64,000 bases of DNA from Cacajao melanocephalus (GCA_963573385.1 CAUYLG010076886.1:1-64000), one strand, 5' to 3'; counted from the stretch's first letter, positions 35,380-49,848 are shown. Notes: generated by a model from the letters alone, not told the origin. Made by a program: numbers and translations.

Positions 35380-37874
35380 AGCAGGAGATACCTGTTAGGC
35401 CTGTCATGTAATGCCAAGGTCGCTGTTTTTTATGAAGTGACTACCCACACATGGGTTTTTTACCAAGTTCATTAAACCGTAAATTGAATTTTTGGCTGAG
35501 TCCTGTCCCAGGATTGACAACCCACACTCCCCTATTGATGACTCTTGAATGACTCTCATTACATTCACTACTAAAACAGAAAGGATGCCAGAAGCAAGCC
35601 ATTGTTAGACAAAGCAGTCCTGGTTGCATTTACTTGAAGGTAGTCTTCTCCAGTAGATCATTTTTCTTGGGATTATTAACTCAAAGTTCTTGTTTAATGA
35701 GGAACAGAACTGCACCCTTTCCAGCATCAGGAGATCTTTTTGACCTCAGTTTTCTCACCTGCAAAATGAATTTAGACTGACAAATCTCCTAGAGCTCTTC
35801 ATGCTCAAAAGTCTCTGTAGAGTCAATTGGAAACCTATTATGTTGCTTGTGTACCTTAGGCCCTTTGAAGTTCTGTTTCCTTGCCTTGTGGTCATGCATA
35901 TTGATGTTTTATCCACACGACTATGCTCATGTCTGAATGCTTTTGCCAGTGTGATCTGTCAACTTGTCATTGCTTTCTAGCCCTCGGCAGCTCTGCTGTA
36001 ATTTCTGATTGGGCTTGAGTGTCTTCTGGAAGCACTCTTTCCTGCCATCACTTCAATAGCTGGAATGTGGCCTCTTCGCTCAAATTCCTAATCAACTTTT
36101 TGAAGCATTAAGTCTTAGCCTATGATAACTGAGATATCTAACCTTTGAAAACATATTCCCCAGGTAGATACCATTCTTTTCTCTTTGAAGCTAATTTAGT
36201 ACCCATGAAACGTGATCCATTTGATGGTACCATCTGTTTTTTTTCTTCTGCCAAAGACACTCTGCACATTTTGGCAGCTTCCCTAAGTGTACTCAATAAC
36301 TCATGCCAAGTACAGTTGGAATGCACCATGAATCCAAACTCTGAAAACAATTGAACCAAGCAGTGCTCATCTTAAACTGATTGATGTGTGGTGAGTCAAG
36401 CAACACTGGCCTATATGCCTTAAGATGAGGAGGGGAAGGGAGAATAATGTGATAACTTCCACATTGTTAACTGGGGACAGTGATTTAGATTCATAGAATA
36501 GTGACAAGTTTGGGATTTTTCTTCCCTGAAGTGTACTTCCCATTTTTGGGATTATAATCTCTACTTACATAAATATCACTGTGATCCCTTTTACACAAGA
36601 CCCTGTGTATATCTATACCCAGTTGATTGGTTCAGAAGCAACATCTAACTCTGAAGGAAGCTATATTTAGGACTCAGATTGCCAACATGGTATTTCTCAA
36701 GTCACTGTAGCTATAAGAGCAACAGCTTGGGTATTATAGGTCATGAGTCTTCCTACATGGACCAGAAAAAGAAAGATAGTATGTCTTCAATGAGAGAGAA
36801 GAGACAGGGTGAGAGTGAGGATGTGAGGAAGAAAAAAAGGGTAGAAACATTCAGATGAAGACAGTTCTGATATCATTTGTGCACTTGTGCCTGTTTTTCC
36901 CGGAGCCCAGTCATATTTTGTTTCTTAAATTCTGAGAGGTAGACTATTTAAAAAATAAATACTTTCTTTGCTTAATCAAGTTATGCTATTTGCAAACTAA
37001 ATTTTAACTTACACATACAAAAGAAGAACGTAAGATTTGGTATTTTTCCAATGAATGGAAGGCTTGACTCATTAATAATTGCCAAAGAATATAGACTAAA
37101 AATAAAGTTTGAACCATTTGGAAGTTTGATCTGATTTTAGAACCATTTACTCCAAAGATGGTAGTTTTTATAGTTTACCTGTCACAAACAGTGTCCATGC
37201 TTTCTGTATGTCCAGATTCTGAAGGGTTAATCACATAAAATGTTTATACCCTTACACCAGACTTAACACGTCTTTAGATAAATTAGGATGCTATAGTTTT
37301 TTCTGCTTCAATATTAAACTTTAAGAGATGCTTTATAAGACTATCATAGTTCTCATTTGTATAACAGAAAAGCCAAATATAAAATACAGCAGTAAGTACA
37401 AAGCATGTTTTGAGAAGTAAGCTTAAAATAAAGCTTAGTGATTTTAAATGTATTCAATTTGTTCAGACTGTGGTGAAGAGTAACAGTCAGAGGCAGGTAT
37501 TACTTCTGATTTTTATCAAAAATTTACATCATATCAGTGATAAAGTTTTTAAAAACTTTATAAATATCTCTTTAAAAGTTAAATATTCAGTGTCTTTGTG
37601 TGTCTAGAAAAAGGGAACTTCAAACCAGATACACATGTGTCTTACCCTTTTTTGTTTAAATTCACTCTTGAGAGTGATTTTTAAAGCACTGGTCTTATGT
37701 ATGCTTTAGAAAACCTGTTAATCCTGTATTTTTCTTCTGGCCTTTGATTGAATTTGCTTTGCTTTAAATTGTATAGTCATTTTAGGGAACATAACCTTTT
37801 CTAAGTGAGTTAACCCAGGGTCCCATCCGTTGAGGAGGAGATGAAGAGTCCTCATCTTTTTAGATGGAGGTCTT
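35380..37874. other. Unassigned sequence with a weak MIR trace
   Basis: No gene is called. Around 35745-35830 CTCAGTTTTCTCACCTGCAA with following AATGAA resembles the MIR core. At 36138-36359 both strands are open for about 70 codons, which I could not tie to a protein. The rest is unassigned. Confidence 0.5.
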
Positions 37875-38020
37875 TGTTAGAATCCTGGTTTCAGAAGTTG
37901 CTGTTTTTGGTAGGATGTATCCTTTAACCTCTCTGAATCTTATTTTGCTCATCTCTAGTGTGATAATCAAGTTTGACTTAAGAGGCGATTGCAGAATTAA
38001 AGACAAGGTAGACATACAGC
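37875..38020 (+). mobile_element. MIR (sense)
   Basis: TTAGAATCCTGGTTTCAGAA, CCTTTAACCTCTCTGAATCT, ATTTTGCTCATCTCTAGTGT and GATTGCAGAATTAAAGACAA follow the MIR consensus order from the tRNA-related part through the core. Confidence 0.7.
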
Positions 38021-39611
38021 AGGCAGGAAATAAAGAGTTGTCATTGTTGCTCACACCAATGTCCTCAGCCAAAATAGGGATTCTGTTTGGCTCCCATAAA
38101 AGTTTTCAGGAATGAATTGGCTTATGCCATTCTTGACAACTCAGAGCATTACTCCCTCTGCAAATGGAGGAAGGCACAAAGAGAACTCTGCTTACTGCTG
38201 TGATGCTGAAGAAGGTTCAAACAAAAAGCTTCACATCTTTTGTTCTCTTGGCTGAAAACCAGACATTTGGGTAGTTTTCCTTTAATAACATTCTTTGTCA
38301 GCTGGGTTGAATTCCCCTACTTATTATGTGTATTTGATGTTCTTTTATTATATAGATATTAATAAAGAAGGAAATATACAAGTAGTTACCTTCCCTCTCC
38401 CCAAAGAATGAAAGGTATAAAACTATCATGTTTTCATTTGGTCAAACCATCAGAAAGTAAACAAATACATATGCAAATTTAAAGATTTTTCTATATTTTT
38501 TTTACAGAAAGAAGAGCAATGTTAAAAAAGTACATTCCAGATTGATGAATGAAAATAGTCTTTGAATAATGAATTAGAAAATGTATTTGTTTCATAAAAA
38601 TATCTCATGGTGGAAAATAAATTCTCAGAATCAAGGTTTTCAATTATTATCAAATAAACCATTTGAGTCATGTCTTTTACTATTAAAGTCAAGGAAGGCA
38701 TTGGTGTCCCATTTGCTGTGATTCATAGTAAGTTTATCAGATTCACAATGGCTGGGTTTATTCAAATTTGTCATTGAACATTAAAAAACAATTCAAACAA
38801 ATTTTCTATTTGTTATCATATAAATCAGTACAAACAAACCTCCATGATGTTTGAGGGCTTAAATATTCATTCTAAGTATTCATTCTGCACATTTTAGTTT
38901 TACTATCCCTTGGAGAGTCAACCTTTATTTTGCTTACTAAGAGTATACTAGTCTAGGTGAATTCTGTGTCCCAGGGACACAGTAAGCACTCAGAACTCTT
39001 CTTTTGAATTTTTATATTAGAAATTTGTATTTCGACCTTCGTATTTGAAAACATGTGTCTTCTCTTTACAGGGCACATTGATTGCTTACTGATATGTTAA
39101 TTATTACTTATGATAAGTTGTAAGTACTTCCTTGCTTGTTTCATAAGTTCGAACCAGAAGGATACACAAAAGTTAGATGCAACAAAAGGAGGGGAGGTAT
39201 GAATGGGTTTGTATATCACTTCTCAAGTAATATGCACCAGTGATGAGCACCATGAAACTTTACTTTTTTCTAATCATTTACTGTTGCAGCTTTTGTATCA
39301 GGTGCATTATTTATTTAATTTTAATTTGTAAAAGTAACCTCAACCAAGTTGCACGATGGTAGAATTTGTAAAACCACTCATTTCGCCCTTGCATACCCTA
39401 CTAGCTATTTCTCCAATTCATTATACTTTTTCTTTCTAATTTTACTTATACAACATTAAGTCATGTTTTTTTTTTTTTTAACCCACTCTCTCTCCATAAT
39501 TTAAAGAGCTCATGGATATCAATAGGCTCAATGAAATCTTACCAGGAGTTGACTTATCTGCTATGAATAATTCAACGCGTTATTAAGACAATGTGGAGGC
39601 ATAAAAAGGCA
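38021..39611. other. Unassigned non-coding sequence
   Basis: AT-rich DNA with a 14-base T run at 39466-39479 and no recognised repeat body or gene. GGGACACAGTAAGCACTCAG near 38973 could be the last bases of a MIR/L2-type element. Confidence 0.5.
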
Positions 39612-40415
39612 AACACTTTTTTCTTTCCAGCCTTTAGGTTCAAGGGGTACATGTGTACATTTGTTAAGTGGCTAAATTGTATGTTGTGGGGGGTACAACA
39701 ATGTTTTTGGTTTGCAACAATTAGGTTAGTTTACAGCAATTTTGTTGGCCTGGTAAACAGCATAATATGTGATAGGTAGTGTTTTAATATTTTTTCTCCC
39801 ACCCTCCACCCTCAAATAGGCCAGGTATCTATTGATTTTATTCTTGTCTGCGTGTATTCAATGTTTACATTCCACTTATAAGTGAGACCATGCAGTATTT
39901 GGTTTTCTCTTCCTATATTTATTTGCTTAGGATAATGGCTTCCAGCTGCATCCATACTGCTGCAAAAAGACGATTCTATCCTTTTTCATTGCTATGTAGT
40001 ATTCCATCGTGTATATGTACCACATTTTCTTTATCCAGTCCACTGATGTGCACATAAACTGATTCCGTGTCTTTGCACTTGTGAATAGTGCTGCAAAGAA
40101 CATACAAGTAGCATGTGTCTTTATGATAAACTGACTTATAGTCCTTTGGGTGTATACCCAGTAATGGGATTGCTGAGTTGAGCAGTACTTCTACTTTATG
40201 TTCTTTTATAAATCTCTAGACTGCTTTCCACACCGGCTGAATTAACTTACCTTCCCACCAGCATGTATAAGTGTTTTCTTTTCTCTGCAACCTTTCCATC
40301 ATCTTTTATTTTTTGACTTTTTAATAACAGCCATACTGGCTGGTGTGAGATGGTATCCCATTGCGGTTTTGATTTGCCTTCCCCTAATGATTAGTAATGT
40401 TCAGCATGAAAGATT
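39612..40415 (-). mobile_element. L1P 3' end, antisense, 5'-truncated
   Basis: Reversed primate L1: 3' UTR from TTTAGGTTCAAGGGGTACAT, then CATTCCACTTATAAGTGAGA, TTCCAGCTGCATCCATACTG, GGTGTATACCCAGTAATGGG and CATACTGGCTGGTGTGAGAT. About 0.8 kb, L1PB/L1PA age. No clear target duplication. Confidence 0.93.
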
Positions 40416-41634
40416 TTTGTTATGAGAGCTTTGCAAATGCATATTCTCATGGCCATTTTATCCTTTGTGTCATTGCATAGAGGTTGGAGCATTTGAAAAA
40501 TATCAAAAAGCAGAAGAGACAAGTTTAGGTGGTTTCCAGGGCAGAGGCACTGAAAGTGATTGATTCCTATCAAAAGCACAAGGACAGGGTAAGTGATTCT
40601 TTCTAGTAAATATCAGCAGAGATACAGCTCAACCGTAAGGATGTGATGGTCATGGCAAGGAAGGCTGATGAGTTCTAGGAAAAGCACATTGCTCGTGACC
40701 GGAGCTGTGGTTCTTGACTTTCACAGGTCTGATATCAGGCAATCAGCAAATCAAAGAATCTTGGTACCACCATGATAGAAGCCAAATTTTTACTTTTTGT
40801 CTTTGTGATTAGCTACAATCATATTTATGTGTTTTTGTTTGATAATGCTCAATAACAGCAATGCAAACTCTGTCATACCTAGTTTACTTAGATGTACTAT
40901 TACCAGCTCATGCTCCACAATTAAAGCATCACTGTTAAGAGACATATTAGGTCCTAAGAACTGAATGTCCTAAATCACTTTGCTAAGGCCAACTGATCAA
41001 ATAGCAAGCAAATACAAGAAAAAAGTTTGAAATGGAATCATGAGAAATATGGGTTCTATGTGTGGAAGTGATGTCTAGTAAAGACGGATGCACTGCACCA
41101 AAAGCACAGTGTGGAAGATTTAAAGAATAATTTACGATTTCCTAATTAGAAGTAATTGTCTTCTAATCAGTAGTTCAAGAATAAAGAGAAGGAGATAAAG
41201 TAGGCACATTGCTAGCCACAAAATAGCAGTGAGTAACAGCAACTATTACAGCAGGAAGCCGTAGGCAATGGGAAGCTGGCGCAGAGTTTCTAGGTATGTC
41301 CTACAGTCAGTGTCTTTCTAGAAACCCTCTGGGAAGACAACAGCTGATGGGATCAGAAAAGGTAGGACTCTATAAGACTAGATCAAGGACAAAGACCATG
41401 TCTTCCACGCAGAGTGATAGATTTTATCAGCCGTCAGAATGAGTAACAGGTAGTTCAAAGAGATTCATTTCCATGAATTTCCTTCGAGTCCAAATTCACC
41501 TTTTAGTAAGATGATACATGGCTCCATTGTATTGTTTTTATTTCTTCTTGTCTATGTCTATGTTTGCTAAGTAATGCCTTAAAGATCTCCATTTCTGAGT
41601 TTAAAAATAAGTAATTGAGCTCAGATGAAGTCTA
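40416..41634. other. Unassigned non-coding sequence
   Basis: No recognised repeat family and no supported gene. Confidence 0.55.
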
Positions 41635-41688
41635 AGAAGACTTTAGGGATCAAGTAATGCCTGGCCAAGAATCAAGCCAAACCCATTC
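41635..41688 (+). repeat. Direct repeat copy 1 (54 bp)
   Basis: Shares 50 of 54 positions with 43424-43477 in the same orientation (for example CTTTAGGGATCAAGTAATGC identical in both). I do not recognise it as part of a known interspersed repeat. Confidence 0.93.
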
Positions 41689-41761
41689 AGGAATTGCTGT
41701 GATCAGATCTTCAGGCTACTAGTCATAGACACTTGTTATCACCGGAATAAGGACTTGTCAC

Positions 41762-41842
41762 AGCCCTTATGTGTGTGCAGGTATCTCTCTAGTCTAAGAT
41801 AGGAAACATCTTAGGCGCAGAGATACCTGCACACATAGGCTT
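41762..41842. other. Long imperfect hairpin, pre-miRNA-like
   Basis: A perfect 17-bp stem (TGTGTGCAGGTATCTCT at 41772-41788 with AGAGATACCTGCACACA at 41819-41835), a 5/4-base internal loop, a 7-bp inner stem (CTAAGAT/ATCTTAG) and a 7-base terminal loop AGGAAAC. The base of the stem extends with G-U pairs and bulges. Size and shape resemble a microRNA precursor. It could also be a small palindromic transposon remnant or a chance fold-back. Not recognised as a known miRNA. Confidence 0.5.
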
Positions 41843-43061
41843 TGTTAATCCCATTCCTTTGCACATATTTTTGTTATTTTTTTTGAAGAATCCCAGTAAA
41901 CACACACATGTGAGTGCACACACAAGAACTTGTCTACATCACTACCCATTGGAAACATTTATTCTCTCTTCATTTCTTCTCCTCTTCGGAGAAAAAAATC
42001 ATGCAGGATGAGGTACCATTGCTTGTCAATCTCTTCCTAAATTTGCAATCAGTCCAGAAAACCCAGGGGGAAGCTCAACTCAGCCATAGTTAATCTTCAG
42101 AAAATCCATCCCACGTGACTTCCCCAACACCCCCACCACTGCTGATCTTTTCATGTATTCTTTATAAGGAATCCATTGAACTTTAATTAATATGAAAAAT
42201 TCAGGTTTTCATCTGATTTAAATATGACTGACATCATGCTGCTGCTAAAAGTGGAACAAAGTACAAGCATGGGGAAAATAAAACTTAAAACCTGGTGCCT
42301 GTTTTATTTTTTTCACTGCCAAGTCATCTCTAGCACTTTCATAAGGCAGGAGAGAAATACACCCACAGCACTTTTCAGAGGTCTTCATGTCCATATGTAT
42401 GAACAGGGACATGCTTGAGAAATGTCCGCACACAGGCAGGGATGCGATTCGCTCTGTCATTTGAATCAGCAATCTTTAGCTCTAAATGTTCTAGTTAAAA
42501 ATGACTGGAGTGATACAGTTAAAGGTATGTAATTCCAAAAGGGTTAACATGGTAGTAAGGAGGAAGAAGTCTTTTGAAATGAAAACACACACGCATCTGC
42601 CATTCATACACATGCACCATCTCCTTGTATTTAGGGAATTGTTCAAAACAGGCACAAATGTGCACTTGGTAGGCATTAGGGTTCTGCTTGCTACGGATTG
42701 GGCTGCTCTCATGTTTATGGATTCTACTTTTCCATGGGTGTAGTACAGGATGTATGTCCCGATGTAGAGACAGTTTTGTTGCCAGGACTGACTGCCATTA
42801 TCTTCTCCACAGAACCTAGTCTACTATCATAGCAACACATGAAAGCCTAAGAAGTGACTACACGAGCACAATTAACACATTTGTGAAATCTACAATACAT
42901 TGTTAACTATACTTGAGTTGATAAATATCCTAAATATCCTGACTTCATCAATACCCATTCTATGCAAGAAAATGTTATACTCTGTAAATATGTACAAGTA
43001 TTACATGTCAATATAAATAACACATTTCTCACTGCAATAAAATATATTGATCATTGAGCTT
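41843..43061. other. Unassigned non-coding sequence
   Basis: No recognised repeat or gene. Overlapping short frames on both strands at 42224-42743 have no domain resemblance. Confidence 0.5.
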
Positions 43062-43332
43062 TATCTTTTTCTGAGATAGGGTCTCGCTCTGTCACCCTGG
43101 CTGGGTGCTGTGTTCAGTCATGGCTCACTGCAGTCTCAAACTCCTGGACTCAAGTAATCCCCTTGAGTAGCTTGAGATAAAGGTGTGGACCACCATGCTG
43201 GCTATTTTTTTAATACAGCCAACGTCTCACTATGTTGCCCTGGCTGGTCTTGAACTCCTGGGCACAAATAATTCTCCCACCTAAGCCTCCCAAAGCACTG
43301 GGATTATAGGTATAGTCACCATGTTAGGCCCC
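43062..43332 (-). mobile_element. AluJ-type SINE, antisense
   Basis: TCTGAGATAGGGTCTCGCTC, CTGGACTCAAGTAATCCCC, CTATGTTGCCCTGGCTGGTC, CCCAAAGCACTGGGATTATA. High divergence and several deletions; J-type. Confidence 0.9.
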
Positions 43333-43423
43333 TGATAAAACTTTATAGTTGCTGGTTAAAAAAATAATCATTTTCCACCATGATGGTGTATGTGGTCATC
43401 TTTCATCCTCAATGTGTCTTCTC

Positions 43424-43477
43424 AGAAGACTTTAGGGATCAAGTAATGCCTGGACAAGAATCAAGCAGAACTCATTC
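43424..43477 (+). repeat. Direct repeat copy 2 (54 bp)
   Basis: Partner of 41635-41688, 50/54 identical. It begins about 90 bp past the 5' end of the reversed AluJ. Confidence 0.93.
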
Positions 43478-45079
43478 TTCAGGAGATTAGGATGGGAACT
43501 GGTAATAAAGTCAGGTACAATCCCACAAGCAGACATTGGAGAAGAACCAAGGTGGGGCTCTGAGGACTTGCATGTGAAGTGACCTACATATTGATGCTGG
43601 TCATTCACAGGGTCCTTAGCATCTTACCATATCAAACTGAAAAAATCAGCACTATCTGGATAGTTGGACAGATTTTATTGATAAAATAATGACTTTGTAT
43701 TTATACTTCTCTAGTAGGTTGGTTCAGTAATAAATATGTGAGCTCTTTGGTTTGGAGAAAAATATGTAAAATTAGGATTTTGTTATAACTCTGCCTATTG
43801 GTCTTGGTCTGGTCTTCGTCAAATCACTATGTGCATCTAACACTAATTCCCAGTGTTACATATGGGTACAACACAGGTCATCTCCTACCATATAAATGTG
43901 AGTAAAACTAATGTGAATTTTTCGAAACTAATTTAAATTCTGAAAGAGTTAATCTCATTAAAATATTCTGAAATTCTGGCAAGCGTATTTAAAATTTGAA
44001 GCATCCCAACTTCTTATCAGTTCTGTACCAATATTTTCCTCTTTTCTTTACCCTGTAACCTCTGATAAGTATACAAGCTACCCCTTTTCATATGTGTAGA
44101 ATCATGAATACACAGATGTAGGAGACTTTTAAAAATTATAGTATAAACAAATAGCATTGAGATAGTTTTATTTTAATGTGATAGTGTTTCAAGGAATGTG
44201 TATCTGAACGTGAGAACCACAGGTTGAAGTTGAAAGAGTTAATGTTCATCTTAGCTGTTGAGTAGCTAGGGTCTCAAATTAAATAGGTACAGAGTGCTCC
44301 AGCCATTTCCTAATTACTTTTGTTCATGTTTTGGTAAGTTCAGTGGGAATTTAAGTATGATCATTTTAACCCTGTATTTCTACCAAAGCTTTCAAAACCT
44401 ACAGGGATATGACTATAGTTTGGGAGTCTGGGGTTGGTAAATTAAAAAAAAAAAACAACTCTCCGTGAGTTTCTGGTATTTCTGTGCATCTTGCAGGTAG
44501 TGGTCCTATCGGCCTTTAGTCTAGACTCTCTGGTCAAGGATATGTGTTTGGCAAATAGTTTTGGCAAATAGAGGTGGTTGCTCTCTACCTCTAGAGCAAA
44601 GGGCAAGCATACTTGCTGTCCAGTGTAATGAAGTTAGCATCTCTCTCTGAGGCTAAGGTCATGCATATTTATTGCCAATTATAGAAGATTCCTGTTTTCT
44701 AAACTCAGGGTTCTTTTCCTAAAATCCAATGAAATGTATATGGTTATTCCTGGCTCTCTGTCTGTTTCCCTGTGAGAACTAGGGCTTGTGGACCTGGCCC
44801 AGGAAATGCTGATGCTCTGACTCTGCTCTTACCATGAGTAATAAGTTGTCCTTTTTCTCTGACCCAGGAGTCTTGCGTCATTCGTTACAGCATCCATGAA
44901 ACTGTCAGGCTAACGTATGCACTTGCAAGTGGGGTAAAATCTCATATTCTTCATTGTTCTTGACAGGTGGGTATGTGGCCCAGTAGGAATGATGATTTCT
45001 TACTTGTTATGGAACAATTTTTTATAAATATTACACATCAGAAATATTTTCTTTGGATTGATACAGTAAGCCTTTGCTA
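43478..45079. other. Unassigned; possible LTR trace at the end
   Basis: No gene. Near 44835-44925 TGAGTAATAAGTTGTCCTTT, GACCCAGGAGTCTTGCGTC and a CATCCATGAAACTGTCAGG block look like the 3' end of an old LTR but are not sufficient for a call. A 12-base unit TTTGGCAAATAG is tandemly doubled near 44548. Confidence 0.45.
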
Positions 45080-45317
45080 TGGACCAGAGACTGGGAAATT
45101 GCCATCTGTAGGGTGAATCCGGCCTGCTGCCTACAAAGGCTTTGTTTTTGTAAACAAAGTTTTATTTGAACAGAGCCATGCACATCGTTGGTATGCTGTC
45201 TATGGCTACTTTCATGCTGCAGTAGCAGAGTAGAGTAGTTGCCACAGAAATCCTGTGGCCCTCCCAGCCAGAAATATTTACTACCTGGCTCTTTAGAGAG
45301 AATGCTTGCCAACATTT
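45080..45317. mobile_element. MER58-like hAT-Charlie MITE
   Basis: AATCCGGCCTGCTGCCTACA, TTTTGTAAACAAAGTTTTAT, TTGAACAGAGCCATGCACAT, GTCTATGGCTACTTTCATGC, AGAGTAGTTGCCACAGAAAT, and AAATATTTACTACCTGGCTC follow a well-known hAT MITE from end to end. The termini are worn. Group is confident, the MER58 name less so. Confidence 0.8.
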
Positions 45318-45416
45318 GTTAGAGATCAGAGGCAGCAATAAAAAATTCAAGCCATGGTGAGCTGCTCTAGGAATATGAGGTAGAGGTGAAACTAAAATAA
45401 CAATTGCACAATAGGA

Positions 45417-45914
45417 TAAGAGTTTAACAAAATTAGCAAGAAAAAACAATCGCATAGAAAAGTGGGCTAAGAACATAAACAATTTTCAAAAGAAGATACA
45501 CAAATGGCCAAGAAACATGAAAAAATGCTCAACATCACTAATGATCAGGGAGATGAAAATCAAAACCACAATGTACTATATCACCTTACCCCTGCACGAA
45601 TGGCCATAATCAAAAAATCAAAAAGTAACAGAGGTTGGCATGGATACAGCGAACAGGGAACACTTCTACATTGCTGGTGGGAATGTAAACTAGTGCAACC
45701 ACTGTGGAAAACACCGTGGAGCTTCCTTAAAGAACTAAAAGTAGAACTACCATTTGATCCAGCAATCCCACTGCTGGGTATCTACCCAGAGGAAAAGTAG
45801 TCATTATATGAGAAAGATACTTGCACATGCACGTTTACCGTGGCACAATTTTTGAATCTGAAAAAATGTGGAACAAACCCAAATGTCCAATCAATGAGTG
45901 AATAAAGAAACTGA

Positions 45915-45964
<50 letters not shown>

Positions 45965-46369
45965 TATGTACATATGTATATATGCAATGGAATACTACTC
46001 ATCCATAAAAAGGAATGAATTAATGGCATTCACAGCAACCTGGGTGAGATTGGAGACTATTATTCTAAGTAAAGTAACTCAGTAATGGAAATTTAAACAT
46101 TGTTTGTTCTCACTCATAAGTAGGGTCTAAGCTATGAGGGTACAAAGGCATAAGAATGACACAATGGACTTTGGGGACTCAGGGGCAAGGGTAGGAAGGG
46201 AGTGAGAGATAAAAGAATACAAAATGGGTGTAGTATATACTACTCAGATGATGAGGCACACCCAAATCCCAAAAATGGCCACTAAAGAACTTACTCATGT
46301 AACCAAACACCACCTGTTCCTCAATAACCTAAGGAAATAAAAATTTTTTTAAAGGGTAAGAGTTTAACA
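45417..46369 (+). mobile_element. L1PB-type 3' end with exact 13-bp target duplication
   Basis: The insert 45430-46356 is a 5'-truncated primate L1: GAAAAAATGCTCAACATCAC, TTGCTGGTGGGAATGTAAAC, CAGCAATCCCACTGCTGGGT, AATGGAATACTACTCATCCA, and a 3' UTR ending CTTACTCATGTAACCAAACA, CCACCTGTTCCTCAATAACC. TAAGAGTTTAACA flanks it exactly at 45417-45429 and 46357-46369. A 98-codon open frame at 45504-45800 is a leftover of the ORF2 C-terminus. Confidence 0.95.
45917..45964. repeat. Compound (TA)n(CA)n microsatellite
   Basis: About 16 TA units run into about 8 CA units. It sits in the L1PB where the element has ATATACAC, so it expanded from an L1 seed. Confidence 0.97.
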
Positions 46370-46454
46370 GCGAACTACAGATAAACATACTGACTGCATA
46401 TACTACACTTCTACAGTGTATTTAACAAATATTTGTTGGACTACAGTTGTATAT

Positions 46455-46640
46455 TCAGATCTTGCAAGACTCAGCTCATCTCTCTCAAAGAAGCTGACCC
46501 TAATTCTGTATTGGGGTATTTATTTTCTCTCCTCAGAGCTTCCATAGCACCTTATCTGAACATCTTTTATAACCAACTTTCTACTTCACATTACAGTGTT
46601 TATGCACATTGATTTCTCCTGCTAGACTTAAGGTAAAATT
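46455..46640 (+). mobile_element. L2 fragment (sense), 3' region
   Basis: AAGACTCAGCTCATCTCTCT, CAAAGAAGCTGACCCTAATT, GAGCTTCCATAGCACCTTAT and CTCCTGCTAGACTTAAGG follow the end of L2 ORF2 and its 3' UTR. Confidence 0.75.
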
Positions 46641-47254
46641 CATATCTGTAAATAGATTCACAAACTTACTTACATGATCCAACCTTCAGGATAATGATCA
46701 ACTTTTAGAAAATTTGGAAATTAATTTGAGCCACTTTCTTTTAACAGGAGTCATTAAAATTGGATTTTTATACTATAAGATTAAAATATCAAATTATGCC
46801 CTTACATTACAACATTAAATGTGCTCTAATGCATTGTCTTTGTAAAGTATTTATTTTTCTAATAATTATATTTCTTAAAGTCTAATTGCATTTCCTAAGC
46901 TGATTTCAATTTAATAAAGAAGGAATATAACAGAATGGAATTATACCTATTGGTGAGGGAAAAAGATATATACGAATCAATTCTTCTTGAGAAGGTAGTA
47001 ATGGAGAAGATACCAAAAATGTTATCACTAATTCTCAGAAGTAGAGAAAGAGACTGGACCCATCATTTAGCCATGAATTCTATGCTACGCAGTGGTGGGT
47101 AGTAAGATTCAGGTACTTAAGAGTGGGGTCCCTGGAGATGGAAGCAGATTCTTGGAAAAGGAGGATTCCTCAGTGTATAGAAGGGTTACTAAGCTAAGTT
47201 ACTAGGGGAGAGATTTCAGGAAGAGATGGCCAAATACTCTAAACAATTTAGGCT
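46641..47254. other. Unassigned non-coding sequence
   Basis: No recognised repeat or gene. Confidence 0.55.
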
Positions 47255-47485
47255 GAGTAATAATCATAATGTTATTGAGGGCAGCTTTCTGAGAGGCAGG
47301 CACTCTCTTAAGCAATTAAGACGTATCATCTCATTTAATCATCACAAAAACCTTACACAATAGGGTTGATCAGTACTCTGATTTTATAGATGAGGACAAG
47401 TTAGCTTAAAAAGGTTAAGTAATACACAAGGCCAACAACCAGTAAGTGACAGCAAGGGAAGTTTAATTAAAGTTTGGACCACCTC
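47255..47485 (-). mobile_element. MIR, antisense
   Basis: AGGCAGGCACTCTCTTAAGC, ATCATCTCATTTAATCATCA, ATTTTATAGATGAGGACAAG, AAAAGGTTAAGTAATACACA and CAGTAAGTGACAGCAAGG follow a full reversed MIR. Confidence 0.85.
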
Positions 47486-49620
<2,135 letters not shown>

Positions 49621-49622
49621 TA

Positions 49623-49846
49623 CAGGTTGAGTAGTCCCAATTCAAAATTGTCATGTGAAATTCTCTGAAATCTGAATCTTTTCTGAGGACTGACATGACA
49701 CTCAAAATGTTCATTGGAACATTTTGCATTTTGGACTTCAGATTCTGGGTTTGGGATGTTCAATGGGTGAGAAAGTATAAGGCAAACATTCCAAGATTCC
49801 TAAAATGTCTGGTCTCAAGCATTTTGGATAAGCAATTCTCAACTTG
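49623..49846. mobile_element. Tigger-like MITE with TA target duplication
   Basis: Starts CAGGTTGAGTAGTCCC and ends with the reverse complement CAAGTTGAGAATTGC, flanked by TA on both sides (49621-49622, 49847-49848). Same family as 9142-9388, without transposase. Confidence 0.8.
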
Positions 49847-49848
49847 TA

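Noticed and set aside
35106..35475. Two overlapping plus-strand frames of about 100 codons
   Set aside because: They overlap a probable reversed old LTR and show no protein resemblance.
45504..45800. 98-codon open frame with reverse-transcriptase-like C-terminal sequence
   Set aside because: It is the end of L1 ORF2 in a 5'-truncated L1PB, not an independent gene.
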